Source of the DNA: Histomonas meleagridis
Taxonomy: Eukaryota; Parabasalia; Tritrichomonadida; Dientamoebidae
Direction: 5' to 3'
Assembly (NCBI GenBank): GCA_020186115.1
Contig: WSYJ01000063.1
Coordinates: 269,512 to 333,511, forward strand
DNA length: 64,000 nucleotides
In this document: positions 21,626 through 32,368 of the stretch, piece by piece
How positions within the stretch are numbered: the first letter of the stretch is position 1
Layout of the letters: each line of letters starts with the position of its first letter
Program-made: the position numbers and the translations under genes
Notes under the pieces: model-generated
What the model was told of the DNA's origin: nothing
Database searches by the model: none
Seen by the model: only the letters and a program-made list of their open reading frames with translations

Positions 21626-23008
21626 TTATTTCATTCTCTCCTTCTGTTCTTCGATAAGCTTTTTCCACTTTCCGGAAGATGCTGGGTCTTCTGATGACAT
21701 TTTATACTCTCTCTTCTTTCCGACGAGAATTGACCATTTCTTCGGATTAGAACTTATCACCACGTTCGTATCTGAGAATATAGGGATTTGACCTTTAATC
21801 TCATGAGCTTCAGTGTCTACATATATCAGACGCCCTTTTGTGGTGAGGACGAGAAGACGATGTTTAAATGAAAGATGTCTTTGCTTCGTTACGAATTCTT
21901 CGAAAATACAATCCTCATCAGGACTTAATAGTTCAGGAACTTTCGTCTTTTTGACGCTATTAAAATGGGTTGGTTCTGATGTCTTGTGTGTTTCAGTCGG
22001 TTGATCCGACGGTTCGGGAGGTTTTGACGGTTCGGGTGGGGTCGGCGGTTGTGTATCGTTGGCTTCGGCGGTTTCGGCTTCATCGTCAGGGTCGGCCGGA
22101 ACGTTTAAATTGGGGGTTGGTGAAAGCGGAAGCGATTCCCAATCAACGCCGCTAAAGAACGGATGGTTGCGAATGGACTCATAGTCGGAATCATACTCTC
22201 CTTCACCAAGTCTCTTTGATGGCTCAAGTACGATTAACTTTTGGATAAGATCTTTGGCATCTTCTGGAACGTTTTCTGGTATTTTGAAATCTAATGCTTG
22301 GATTCGTTGGAACGTTTCATACATGGAATTGGAATGGAATGGAGGTTGGCCAACAATGAGCCTATATAAGATACATCCATACGACCATAAATCTGATGCT
22401 GGGCCAACAGGCGTTTCAACCAGTGTTTCAGGACACACATAGTCAGCACTCCCAACAAACGATCCTTTTTCAACATAAAATGGCTGATCTTCAGCAAACA
22501 TTTTAGCTGTTCCAAAATCTGTAATTTTGGCTCTGTATTCACCATCAAGAAGAATATTCTCCGGCTTCAAGTCCCTGTGTATGATTCGATGTTTGTGAAT
22601 GTGCGCCAAGCCAAGTAAAATTTGGCCGGCCAAATGAATAATACATGGAAACTCTAAAGTGTGAACCTTTTCTAACACTTTCTGAAGGTCTCCATTCTGT
22701 GCATATTCGATAACATAGTAAAGGTTTCCAGGGTCTTGAAATGTAAGACATAACTTGATAACATTTGGATGGTTTAATTTCGTCATAACGTCACGCTCAA
22801 CTTTCACGTATTGCATTTTATTTTCGCGGACGATGTGCGCTTTTGAGAGAACTTTCATTGCAAATTTTTTCCCTGTTTCTTTATCTGTAACTTCAAGTAC
22901 TTGACCAAAGGCACCATGCCCTAGCAATTTCCCGAGGTTAAAGTCATCTCTCCTCTTCTGCTTGCGTTGTGGTTTGGGAGATGGTGCGCTGTTTTGGTTA
23001 TTTTCCAT
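21626..23008 (-). CDS. PDK1-type AGC kinase with C-terminal PH domain
   Basis: 460 residues from an ATG at 23008. The kinase domain (about 20-290) has the glycine loop GHGAFG, the lysine in FAMKVL, HRDLKPEN, DFGTAKM and an activation loop FVGSADYVCPE that corresponds to the FVGTAQYVSPE-type loop of PDK1. The missing hydrophobic-motif tail and the C-terminal PH-like domain (about 365-455, with HLSFKHRLLVLTTKGRLIYV) are the PDK1 arrangement. PDK1 phosphorylates the activation loop of other AGC kinases at phosphoinositide-bearing membranes. Between the domains is a Pro/Glu/Ser/Thr-rich linker of about 50 residues, which is locally the most GC-rich DNA around. The activation-loop residue is Ser where most PDK1 have Thr. 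Confidence 0.85.
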   Translation of the reverse strand: MENNQNSAPSPKPQRKQKRRDDFNLGKLLGHGAFGQVLEVTDKETGKKFAMKVLSKAHIVRENKMQYVKVERDVMTKLNHPNVIKLCLTFQDPGNLYYVIEYAQNGDLQKVLEKVHTLEFPCIIHLAGQILLGLAHIHKHRIIHRDLKPENILLDGEYRAKITDFGTAKMFAEDQPFYVEKGSFVGSADYVCPETLVETPVGPASDLWSYGCILYRLIVGQPPFHSNSMYETFQRIQALDFKIPENVPEDAKDLIQKLIVLEPSKRLGEGEYDSDYESIRNHPFFSGVDWESLPLSPTPNLNVPADPDDEAETAEANDTQPPTPPEPSKPPEPSDQPTETHKTSEPTHFNSVKKTKVPELLSPDEDCIFEEFVTKQRHLSFKHRLLVLTTKGRLIYVDTEAHEIKGQIPIFSDTNVVISSNPKKWSILVGKKREYKMSSEDPASSGKWKKLIEEQKERMK

Positions 23009-23549
23009 AGAAATTATTTTTTTGGCAAATTGAATACAAATTGCGGTTATTATTGACTATTCAAAAAAGGTTTGGGAAAAGTGACAAAACGAAGATTAAA
23101 AAAAAGATCTTTTGGAATTCTAAAAAATATTTAGGTTTTTATTAAATTTATCCATGTATTTGAAGTTCGCCAACAAAAATGAATTATTTTATGTCTAAAT
23201 TTCTATTGTTATTTCCTAAAATCGAAATTTTTTATCGATGATTCCACTACTCGAATGTTTCTATTGACACATAGAAAAAATTGAAGACAGCACATGCTTT
23301 TGCAAAATTTTACCCCGGTCAAAAAGTTATTTCCATTGTCTCGATAAACTACTGAAAAAAAAGAAGCAAATTGTTTTTTCTATGCATTAAACGGCTTATT
23401 CCGGTCAACTCCCACATCACATTGTTTCAATAGTTTATTTTGATCAATAAAAATCGTATCAGAAAAAAAGAATTAGAACTTTATTTGAAAAAGAAGAAAA
23501 CAAAGAAATTTTATTAAATAAAAAACAAAATAAAAAATTTGAGTTGTGG
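23009..23549. other. non-coding interval
   Basis: About 540 nt upstream of the PDK1-like gene and downstream of the DHHC gene. AT-rich, no reading frame, RNA or repeat recognised. Confidence 0.5.
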
Positions 23550-24320
23550 TTAAAAATCTTGGCGTAAAGAAATAGCTTTTGCCCAAACAAGGCCATTAAT
23601 TTCTGGATGATGAGGAATGAACCATTTAAATTTTGATTTACCCCAAAAAGGCTCAAAATTTTCTTTTGTGATTTTTTGTCCCATTTGCATTCGATAAATT
23701 TTTTCGAGAGTTGTTTGGTCACTAAGCAATGAAGAAACAGTATTCCAAGCAAACATTGATAAGCAACCTCCTAGAATGAAAAACAATACGCTTAATGATG
23801 CCGTAACATCTTGTCTAATTGGTGAGCAAAAAACTTTTGAAAGAGCCGAAATGAAAGATAAACTAAATAAAATAAGGGACCCATAGGAAAGGTATAAAGC
23901 AAATGGTTGTGCATTTGAAAAAGCAATACAATTTCCAACAGCAGGGCAATGATGATCAAATCTAATGTAGCACTTCCCGCATTTAGAACAATGGTGAGCT
24001 CTATTTGGCTTTTCCACACCACACTTCTGACATAGTTGTAGATGTGATAGCTGAAAATCTAAATTCTGAACAACTCTTCTTAATTTTAATTTTTGTCCTT
24101 CTACAGATCCAGGATCTCCCCAGCTAACAAAAAAATACGAAGCCAACCAAATAAAAGTTATTGTAAACCAAAAAATTGAAAAACAAATTCCGAATGTATG
24201 ATTTTTTTCTGCCTGAAAGTAAGGAAGTATGAAATATTTTTCTGCATAAAACTTGACAAAGAACCAAACAGCTAAAAAAATGAAACGCTGGAAAAAGAAA
24301 GAAAGTTTCAAATGAAACAA
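23550..24320 (-). CDS. DHHC-type protein S-acyltransferase; start unresolved
   Basis: The frame carries the complete cysteine-rich domain CQKCGVEKPNRAHHCSKCGK followed by FDHHCPAVGNC, with the catalytic DHHC cysteine. Two hydrophobic helices lie before it and two after, the standard four-helix layout. Such enzymes palmitoylate proteins on Golgi, endosomal or plasma membranes. The open frame extends to about 24370 but contains no ATG before the first helix; the first Met is downstream of the active site. An unseen first exon, a non-AUG start or an indel in the T-rich leader is needed. The divergent WD40-like gene starts at 24348, so the two 5' ends nearly or actually overlap. Confidence 0.8.
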   Translation of the reverse strand: MFHLKLSFFFQRFIFLAVWFFVKFYAEKYFILPYFQAEKNHTFGICFSIFWFTITFIWLASYFFVSWGDPGSVEGQKLKLRRVVQNLDFQLSHLQLCQKCGVEKPNRAHHCSKCGKCYIRFDHHCPAVGNCIAFSNAQPFALYLSYGSLILFSLSFISALSKVFCSPIRQDVTASLSVLFFILGGCLSMFAWNTVSSLLSDQTTLEKIYRMQMGQKITKENFEPFWGKSKFKWFIPHHPEINGLVWAKAISLRQDF

Positions 24321-24347
24321 TAAACGGTCAAAAAAGACGTTAATAAA

Positions 24348-25490
24348 ATGGAAAAAAATGAAAATTCAAAATCAAACCAAAAAATTAAAAGAAATAACAA
24401 ACTCAGCATTGACATAAATGTTGATGAAGAATTGGGAAATTTTGTTTCTCAAATCGAGGAAAAATCTTTTGCAATAATATCAGAAAGAGAAAATTTCGAA
24501 CTTTTAAAAAAGAGCAACCAAGAGCTCAAACGCAAAGGCATAGAAAAAATGTCTTCTTTTGAGAAACAAATTAACAAAATTGAATCATCAGTAACAATGC
24601 TATTCAATGATCTCAACCAAAGACTTAGTTTTATGGAATATCTTTCTTTCCATCCAGATTTTTACCATCCTTTTAAAATTATAACCATTAATAACTTAAA
24701 CAAAATTACTTCTGTATCTTACTCGCATGATTTAGTATACATCGGAACTGATACATCAAAAGTTTTTGTTTATTCATTGTCTGAAAATCGTATGTTAAAA
24801 GAAAGCATGTGTTATGATAATTTCTCCATTATCAATATTTGGTGTTTATCACAATCTTATATTGCAATTCAAACAAATAATAAGCATATTTATATATCTG
24901 ATGCTCGGTTACAACGCAACAAGTGTGTAATTAATATGTCACAATTTGCCTGTTGGCCAAATGATTCATTTTCACATTATTTTTTTGTCACTTATGAAAA
25001 TGATTCAATTTGTATTTATGATAAAAACATCAGTATTTGCAAATCAATTCCAATAAAATCAAATTTACTATCACCAGCTCCAAATAAATTAATTTCCATT
25101 AATAACAAGAAAGTTACTATTTTTGCTATGGATTCTGAAGTTAAAATAATTTCTGAATTTGATTTAAATTTCGAGGCAACTTTAATCACTTCTTCATCGC
25201 AATATTTTGTAGTTTCTGGATTGGGAACTGAAATCATAATATGTAATTATGACGGTATTGTTACAAGTTTTAATGTTGGTGTCACAAGTAAGTTTTTATT
25301 TAATTGGGAAAACTATTTCTTTCAAGCTGGTGATGAAACAATAATTAAATGTTATGACTTCGAAATGAAAAATGATGCAATCATTATTGGAGATAACTCA
25401 TGGTGGCCTCATCATAAACTTTCTGCATGTTGTATATGTGAATCTGTATTACTAACAGCTGATGATAAAAAATGCATTCTTTGGAAGTAG
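24348..25490 (+). CDS. coiled coil plus WD40-like beta-propeller protein
   Basis: 380 residues from an ATG at 24348. Residues 1-95 are charged and helical with a coiled coil (SFEKQINKIESSVTMLFNDL). The remainder is made of repeated beta-strand blades: VSYSHDLVYIGTDTSKVFVY, YIAIQTNNKHIYISDA and SVLLTADDKKCILWK, the last a typical WD40 closing blade. Coiled coil plus propeller is common in trichomonad proteins acting as scaffolds, but no specific family is recognised. Confidence 0.6.
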   Translation: MEKNENSKSNQKIKRNNKLSIDINVDEELGNFVSQIEEKSFAIISERENFELLKKSNQELKRKGIEKMSSFEKQINKIESSVTMLFNDLNQRLSFMEYLSFHPDFYHPFKIITINNLNKITSVSYSHDLVYIGTDTSKVFVYSLSENRMLKESMCYDNFSIINIWCLSQSYIAIQTNNKHIYISDARLQRNKCVINMSQFACWPNDSFSHYFFVTYENDSICIYDKNISICKSIPIKSNLLSPAPNKLISINNKKVTIFAMDSEVKIISEFDLNFEATLITSSSQYFVVSGLGTEIIICNYDGIVTSFNVGVTSKFLFNWENYFFQAGDETIIKCYDFEMKNDAIIIGDNSWWPHHKLSACCICESVLLTADDKKCILWK

Positions 25491-25980
25491 ATAACACATT
25501 TTTTGATAAGAGATTTTCAATTTGATAAATTTAATAGTATCTTCAGCATCAACATTTGGAATTAAAATATTAATTTAATGGTTTAATTCTATCATGTAGA
25601 TCAAATTCAGGTTTTATAAATTTCATTTTTAATTCCAATTATTATGAAATAGTATTTGAAAGCTATAAATATAAAGCTTGTAAGCATTATGAGGATGAAT
25701 ATCAAAGCATGAGGACATTTGTACAGATGTGCATTCAAGTGATCTGATTTTTGCCAAAATCTTAGTAACATATATAGAACTCTAAAACTCAAGAGATAAT
25801 CATTGTATCTCAGACTATATAATGATATGAATAAAATTAGAAATATTTTACCTTTATTAACGTTTTTTCAGCTAATTTGAATTTGATTTCAGTTAATTAT
25901 TAATATTAATAATCATTTTCATTTGCTTGAAATTTCAAATTATAAAAATAAACTTTAAATCAAATAAATGAATATTTAGG
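25491..25980. other. non-coding interval
   Basis: About 490 nt of AT-rich DNA between the WD40-like gene and the far end of the second ankyrin array. Nothing recognisable. Confidence 0.5.
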
Positions 25981-27612
25981 GAATTATTAATGATTCCTTC
26001 TTGTTCACAAAGATATTTAACTATTTCATTATATCCTTTTTGAGATGCATAAATTGCTGCAGTTTTAAATATTTCAAATAAATCCCAAAAATTATAACAA
26101 AACATAAAGTAATTAAAATAAATCTTATATAAAGCAAATGAATATCTTTAGCATTAATATCAATTCCTTTTTGTTCAAGAAGTAATTTAACTATTTCAAT
26201 ATAGCCATTTTTAGATGCTATAATTAAAGCTGTATTAAGTAAATTAAATAATTTCCAAATATTATATTGAAATAAAAAATTATAATTGCAAATTTTATAT
26301 AAAATAAATAAATATTTTTGGAATTGACATCAATTCCTTTTTGTTCAAGAAGTAATTTAACAATGTCTATATGATCTTTTAAAGATGCTTTTATAAGTAC
26401 TGTATTAAATTATTTGAAAAATTACCAAATATTATTTTGATATATTAAAACATTATAATAAATTTCACATAAAACAAATTGATATCTTTAGCATTAACAT
26501 CGATATTTTTATGTTCAAGAAGTAATTTAACTATTTCTGTGTAACCTTTTTCAGATGCTCTAATAAGTGCTGTATTAAATAAATTAAATAATTTTCAAAT
26601 ATTATTTTGAAATATTAAAACATTATAATAAATATTAAATAAAAGAAATAAATATTTTTAGCATTAATATCAATTCCTTTTTGTTCAAGAAGTAATTCAA
26701 CTATCTCTGTATGACCATTTTCAGATGCTATCATAAGTGCTGTATTAAATAATTTAAATAATTTCCAAATATTATTTTGAAATAAGAAATTATTAAAATA
26801 AATATTAAATAAAGCAAATAAATTTTATTTTTAGCATTAATATCAATTCCTTTTTGTTCAAGAAGTAATTTAACTATCTCTGTATAACCCTTCCAAGATG
26901 CTTGCATAAGTGCTGTATTAAATAAATTAAATAATTTCCAAATATTATTTTGGAATAGAAAATTATTAAAATAAATACTATCTTTAGCATTAAAATCAAT
27001 TCCTTCTTGTTCAAGAAGTAATTTAACTATTTCTGTATGACCATTTTCAGATGCATACATAAGTGCTGTATCAAATAATGAAAATATTTTTTAAATATTA
27101 TTTTGAAATCAAAAATTATTAAAACAAATTTTAAATAAAACAAATAAATATTTTTAGCATTAATATCAATTCCTTTTTGCTTAAGAAGTAATTTCACTAT
27201 TTCTATATGATCTTTTGAAGATGGCCACATAAGTGCTGTATTAAATAAATTAAATAATTTCCAAATATTTTTTTGAAATATCAAATTAAAAAAATTAAAA
27301 CTAAATAAAACAAATAAATATTTTTAGCATTAATATCAATTCCTTTTTGTTCAAGAAGTAATTTAACTATCTCATTGAAACCTTTTATGGATGCATGCAT
27401 AAGTACTGTATTAAATAATATAAATAATTTTTAAAAATTATTTTGAAATATCAAATTATTAAAATAAATTTTAAATAAAATAAAAAAACATCTTTAATAT
27501 TAACATCAATTCCTTTTTGTTGAAGAAGTAATTTAACTATTTCGATGTAATTATAAACAGTAGCCCACATAAGTGCTGATAAAAATATTTGATATAGATT
27601 TCAAATATTACT
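25981..27612 (-). pseudogene. ankyrin-repeat array with exact 170-nt period
   Basis: About ten ankyrin units follow the DUF3447 gene at 27613-28812 on the same strand. The anchor triplet lies at 26171, 26341, 26511, 26681, 26854, 27007, 27177, 27347 and 27517, giving spacings of 170, 170, 170, 173, 153, 170, 170 and 170 nt. Each 33-residue unit is well conserved (for example EIVKLLLEQKGIDINAK, NTALM.AS). It is separated from the next by a conserved AT-rich spacer containing AATATTTGGAAATTATTTAA. In the one 153-nt unit the spacer is in frame and reads NNIWKLFNLFNTALM. As 170 is not divisible by three, the array cannot be translated straight through. Confidence 0.75.
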
Positions 27613-28812
27613 TTAAAATATTAAATCAATAAAAATAATGTCTTTTAAATTGACGTCGATTCCCTTTTTCTTTAATACACATTTAACAAGTTCAATAACT
27701 CCTGATTTTGCCGAAAATATTAAAATCTTTTTGGGAAGTTGATATTCTTTAAGAAAATATTTCACAATGATTATATTTCCAATTCTTGCTGATTCATTAA
27801 TAATATCATCATTAATTTTCATTCCATTTTCTTTCAAGTACAAAAATAAATCATAGTCATAATATGTTATACATTTCTTTCCTAAATTTTCTAAATCATT
27901 AATTTCGACAATTTTATTTTCATAAAGATATTTAAAGATATCATTTTGATGAAATTTAATTGCTGTTTCATACGCATTTTCATATGATGAGTGATATTGC
28001 TCACATAAATGAATTATCTCTAGATTTCCACCAGCAATTGCATATTCACCTGTATCATCTATTTCAGAACCATTCAGAAGTAAATATTTAAAACATTTAA
28101 CTGATCCAAAAAATGCTGCATAATCAATTAATGTAACATTTTCTTTATTAACAAAATCACACCTTTCATAAAGTGATGGTTCAATTTTCTGGTTATAATT
28201 AAAATTAGTTTGTGATGATATTTCTTGAAGTTTTTCTATTTCATCATTTCGAATAATTTTTGCTATTTCATTTGGATTATGTCCTTCTGCAATTAATTTC
28301 TTATGAAGTTCCCAATCATTCTTTGTTAGTTCTTTAATGTTATCTTTGATTTCTATTATATATTTAGATTTCAAAGAAAGAATTTTATTAAATTCTTCTT
28401 CATTTGAATGATGAATAAAATATGGATGTAATTTGTCAATTTTTTTGGAATCCATAAGTTTCTCTTTAATCATATATTCAATAAAATAAAGTGACTTTTG
28501 AGTATATTCTTTAAGAAGTAAATCAGAAAATATTTTAAATATTTTTGTTTCGATTTTTTTGGTTTCTTCAAATTTTTCAATTTCTTTCATGAAATCAAAA
28601 TATACTTTTTTATCAGCAATTCCCATATCAATGTATGTATATATAATTCGGCTAATCGTTATGTTAAAAGAATTTACATATTTCTCATTAAATATGCTTA
28701 TTATTGAATGGAACGCTTGATTAATATTTTTATCATTTAAGCTAGGAATGGTTTGTTGAATTAATTGCATTACCTCTAATCCGTTCTTTTTTGCTGTGTT
28801 TGCTTCACTCAT
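27613..28812 (-). CDS. DUF3447 ankyrin-family protein
   Basis: 399 residues from an ATG at 28812. It has the same core as the other two family members here: NDWELHKKLIAEGHNPNEIA, IIRNDEIEKLQEISSQTNFN, LIDYAAFFGSVKCFKYLLLN and AIAGGNLEIIHLCEQ. The last visible repeat is FSAKSGVIELVKCVLKKKG, then the frame closes at the first array spacer. It is more similar in the core to the divergent gene at 29208 than to the one at 8017, suggesting a recent inverted duplication. Confidence 0.8.
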   Translation of the reverse strand: MSEANTAKKNGLEVMQLIQQTIPSLNDKNINQAFHSIISIFNEKYVNSFNITISRIIYTYIDMGIADKKVYFDFMKEIEKFEETKKIETKIFKIFSDLLLKEYTQKSLYFIEYMIKEKLMDSKKIDKLHPYFIHHSNEEEFNKILSLKSKYIIEIKDNIKELTKNDWELHKKLIAEGHNPNEIAKIIRNDEIEKLQEISSQTNFNYNQKIEPSLYERCDFVNKENVTLIDYAAFFGSVKCFKYLLLNGSEIDDTGEYAIAGGNLEIIHLCEQYHSSYENAYETAIKFHQNDIFKYLYENKIVEINDLENLGKKCITYYDYDLFLYLKENGMKINDDIINESARIGNIIIVKYFLKEYQLPKKILIFSAKSGVIELVKCVLKKKGIDVNLKDIIFIDLIF

Positions 28813-29207
28813 TAATTTTAAAAATTTTTAAAAATGCCGGACAAATTACACAAACGGTCTTCACACACATTGCGCAAAAGTGACAACAGTAAACATTATT
28901 TTTTCAGATGAAGAAGCAAGAGTTTATAATATTGCAGATACATATAAATTATCAAATGTATATAAAAATGTATATAATTTCATAGGATGAGACGAGGTAA
29001 GAAGATTCATATATTTTTTTTTTAATCTGAAAAATTTTGCAGATGTTATTAAAATACATTAGATCCGCCGAAATCAAACTTTTAGATTTTGATACAGTGA
29101 CATATTAGATGTTTAACAGATATCGATTTATAAATTTAAAAACAAACGCAAAACAAGTATTCTTTGAAAAAGCAAATAAATTCGTCACTTTTATTCATGT
29201 TGTTGAA

Positions 29208-30413
29208 ATGAAAAAGCGATTTCGGAAAAAAATAACAAATAAAAAATCTTGGAATGGATGGGAAACAATTTTATCAATTAATCGCATTATATTTGATATG
29301 GATGAAGATAGGATTATTCAATCAGTAAATTTAATCGCGACTCACATACTTGACAATATTTATCCATTATCTTTTAACATAATCATCACCCAAATGATAT
29401 ATGAATCGTTTTCTATTGATATGGATAAATCTACAATATATTTAAATCTTCTAAAAGAAATTCAATCATCTATTAAGAAAAATTCAATAAAATCGAATTT
29501 TTTCGACGTATTTTTGTTATTTCTTCTTAATAAAAATACACAAGAAGGGAATTATCTTCTTGAAGCAATGATTGAACACAAATTACTTGAACCAAAATTC
29601 ATTAAAAATAATTCATATTTTGTGCATCGTATGAAAGAAGATAAAATTAAAAATATTTACTATGTTAAATTCATGGATCAAATTATTAATAATTATGAAG
29701 AACTATCAAAGAATGATTGGGAACTTCATAAGCAATTAATTAAAGAAGGACATAATCCAAATGAGATTGCGAAAATAATTCGAAATGATGAAATAGAAAA
29801 ACTTCAAGAAATATCATCACAAACAAATTTTAATTTTAACCAAACAATTGAACCATCACTTTATGAAAGATGTTCATTCATTAATCAAGAAAATGTTACA
29901 TTAATTGATTATGCAGCATTTTTTTCTGCTGTTAAATGTTTTAAATATTTGCTTATGAATGGTTCGAAAGTAAATAAAACAGGTAAATATGCAATTGCAG
30001 GTGGAAATATAGAAATCATTCATTTATGTGAACAAAATCATTTATCATTTAACAAAGCGTATAAAATAGCAATTGAATTTCATCGAAATGATATCTTTAA
30101 ATACATTTATGAAAATAAGATTATAAGAATTAATAACATATCTAAGTTAGGAAGGTATTGTATTTTATATCATAACTATGAAATTTTTTCATTTTTAAAA
30201 GAAAATGGAATGAAAATCAATAATTCAATTATTAATGAGTCAGCAAGAATTGGAAATATATATCTCGTTGAGCATTTTCTTATTAAAAATAAAATCCCAA
30301 AAAATATTTTAGTTTTTTCTTCACAATCACATAATATTGAACTTGTAAAATATATTTTAAATCAAAATGGTATTGATATCAATGCTAAAGATATTTTTTT
30401 GTTTTGCTTATAA
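29208..30413 (+). CDS. DUF3447 ankyrin-family protein
   Basis: 401 residues from the ATG at 29208. An in-frame ATG at 29109 would add 33 basic residues absent from the paralogues, so I prefer the inner start. The core motifs are NDWELHKQLIKEGHNPNEIA, RNDEIEKLQEISSQTNFNFN, LIDYAAFFSAVKCFKYLLMN and AIAGGNIEIIHLCEQ. One further ankyrin unit (HNIELVKYILNQNGIDINAK) precedes the stop, which lies in the first spacer of a downstream array. It is divergent from the gene ending at 28812, with about 400 nt between. Confidence 0.8.
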   Translation: MKKRFRKKITNKKSWNGWETILSINRIIFDMDEDRIIQSVNLIATHILDNIYPLSFNIIITQMIYESFSIDMDKSTIYLNLLKEIQSSIKKNSIKSNFFDVFLLFLLNKNTQEGNYLLEAMIEHKLLEPKFIKNNSYFVHRMKEDKIKNIYYVKFMDQIINNYEELSKNDWELHKQLIKEGHNPNEIAKIIRNDEIEKLQEISSQTNFNFNQTIEPSLYERCSFINQENVTLIDYAAFFSAVKCFKYLLMNGSKVNKTGKYAIAGGNIEIIHLCEQNHLSFNKAYKIAIEFHRNDIFKYIYENKIIRINNISKLGRYCILYHNYEIFSFLKENGMKINNSIINESARIGNIYLVEHFLIKNKIPKNILVFSSQSHNIELVKYILNQNGIDINAKDIFLFCL

Positions 30414-31090
30414 TTCAATTTGTTTGTTCTTTGTTCTAATGAAAAATTTGGAATATGTTTATGTAATTTCGAACTGCATTAATGTACGTATCATTTTCAG
30501 GCGAAACTGAAATCATAAAATTACTTCTTGAACAAAAATGCATTGATGTTAATACAAAAGATGTTAATTCATTATCTTTAAAGTTTGTTTATATAATTTT
30601 CTGTTTGTAAATAGTTGTTGGAATAAATTTATATTATTTTGGACAGCTTTAATGATTGCTTCCCAAAAATGGATACAAAGAAATTATAAAATTACTTCTT
30701 GCTCGTAATGAAATTGATATTAATGCAAAAAATATTATATTGTTTAATTTGATGCTTTTTACTTTAATTTTATGTTTTACAATATAAATTGGAATTTATG
30801 TAATTAGTTTAATACAGCACTTATGATTGTATCATTTTATGGATTAACAAAAATTATTAAGATACTTCTTAAATATAAAGGAATTAATGTAAATATTAAA
30901 AATATTTCCTTATTTTATTTGAAGTTTTCTCCAAATTTTTAGGATTTTATAAAAACATTTGGAATTCATTATAATATTTTTGAAACAGCCCTTATTCTTG
31001 CAGCTGAAAAATCACAAGACAAAATTGTAAAACTACTTGAAAAATTCTTAAAAAAGAATACACATAAATCAAGCTTTCATGAGAGATAAA
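30414..31090 (+). pseudogene. decayed ankyrin tail, about 170-nt period
   Basis: Downstream of the third DUF3447 gene, four ankyrin units occur in changing frames. The helix anchor (codons for LL, as in IIKLLLEQ) falls at about 30521, 30692, 30862 and 31033, i.e. spacings of 171, 170 and 171 nt. The spacers are AT-rich and hold stop codons. The last unit ends with a basic tail and a stop at about 31089. This is the same architecture as the two minus-strand arrays. Confidence 0.65.
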
Positions 31091-31202
31091 AAACATAAAT
31101 ATATTATTGTTATTGAATAAAAATATATTTGTTTGTATTATATAAATAAAGAAAATTTTATCATAAAAATTGAATATATGATATGAAATCTCAATTTAAT
31201 TA

Positions 31203-32033
31203 TTATATATAGGCAGTGAGAGTTGCAATGAATGTGTCTTTTACACATGATTCACTTGTTATAACATACGCCTCTTTGTCGTCTTTATACGTGTATGTGT
31301 AAGGGACAATGGAATTGGAGTATATAGCTGTCTCATCCATGATATGCACATTACTAGGTGATAGGTTATGTTTCCTAATGTAACCATACACATACTCCTG
31401 AAATAAATATATTAGTGTCTTTTTGTTTTTCGGCTCGCTTTTAGGATGTCTTTTTTGAGCCTTTCGTTTTTTCCACCCATATTTTGCAAACGTTCTCCTG
31501 ATTATAGATTTGGAGACGGTTAAAGAATGACGTTTAAAAATAAAATCAATCGCCCACTTCAAGGAAATAGGTTGAAATTGTTTTCTTAACAGCATCGCTT
31601 CGCCCATAAGTTCAGATTCCTGTTCTTTTGTTAATTTCGATGGACGGCCAACTTGATGATTATTAATATTTTCAATCATATCTTCGGCCTCCATATTCCT
31701 GTAATTGGAAATGGATGACTTACTGCAAGGCAGTATATGCTCCAAAACTCTACATGAAACTCCGTAACATGCATCTGATCGAATTAGATCAATTATTTTC
31801 TTTTTCCCTGACTCACCAAAATCGCTCCACTTCAACACTTCTAGATATTGGGCAATTATTTTTCGAATTTTCGGAGATTTATCAATCAAATTTGCTATTT
31901 TGTCATTATAATCCCTTTCCAAATGTTTTCCTATGTTATTTTCATTAGGAATTTTAATGCCAATTTGATCGTCTTCATTAACTTTAAGGCTATTTTCCAT
32001 TATTTCATCATTCGAAGAAGATAAATTACACAT
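31203..32033 (-). pseudogene. Tc1/mariner-type transposase, C-terminally truncated
   Basis: 276 residues from an ATG at 32033. It has a helix-turn-helix region with a GRPSKL hinge (as in HQVGRPSKLT), a second winged-helix-like part (VSKSIIRRTFAKYGWKKRK), and then VHIMDETAIY. The last carries the first catalytic Asp of the DDE/D triad. The frame ends soon after, at KDTFIATLTAYI, so the second and third acidic residues and the rest of the catalytic fold are missing. As it stands it cannot be an active transposase, though it could bind DNA. IS630, pogo and jerky-like families share this pattern, so the exact family is open. The sequence just upstream of its ATG recurs at 35872-36056. Confidence 0.65.
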
Positions 32034-32208
32034 ATAATTATTTACAAAACAGAATGTTTAAAAATGTAATAGAGCGATTTTTTGATTTTAGTAAATTATG
32101 AAATTAAATATCTGCAATATTTATTCAAAAATCATCTTATTTTAAGAACTAATAAATACATCAAAATGCAAAAATATTACATTCTTTTAATCTTAGAAAA
32201 TAAACAGA
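32031..32208 (+). repeat. direct repeat, copy 1, at the 5' edge of the transposase
   Basis: About 175 nt beginning at the transposase start codon and running upstream of it. It recurs in the same orientation at 35872-36056 with scattered substitutions (shared landmark ATGTTTAAAAATGTAATAG). The interval 32209-32368 is AT-rich with nothing recognised. Confidence 0.7.
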
Positions 32209-32368
32209 GATATTAATATTTATTCAAAATAAGGAAAAATTCACACCCTTATTATTAAAAAAATATTAAAACATTTTCGAATGTTTAAACATTTCTCCAC
32301 ACATTAATATATTTCACATTTCAAAATAAAACACAAACAATAATTAAGAGTCAATTATATTTAATTAA

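Noticed and set aside
25981-27612. Ankyrin spacers as ordinary GT-AG introns of trichomonad type.
   Set aside because: No GTATGT-like donor or ACTAAC...ACACAG acceptor is present. The only GT and AG placements available leave an exon length not divisible by three for the 170-nt period.
28860-29000. Possible short coding stretch before the third DUF3447 gene (frame with DEEARVYNIADTYKL).
   Set aside because: Too short and without a start or any match to neighbouring families; left as intergenic.
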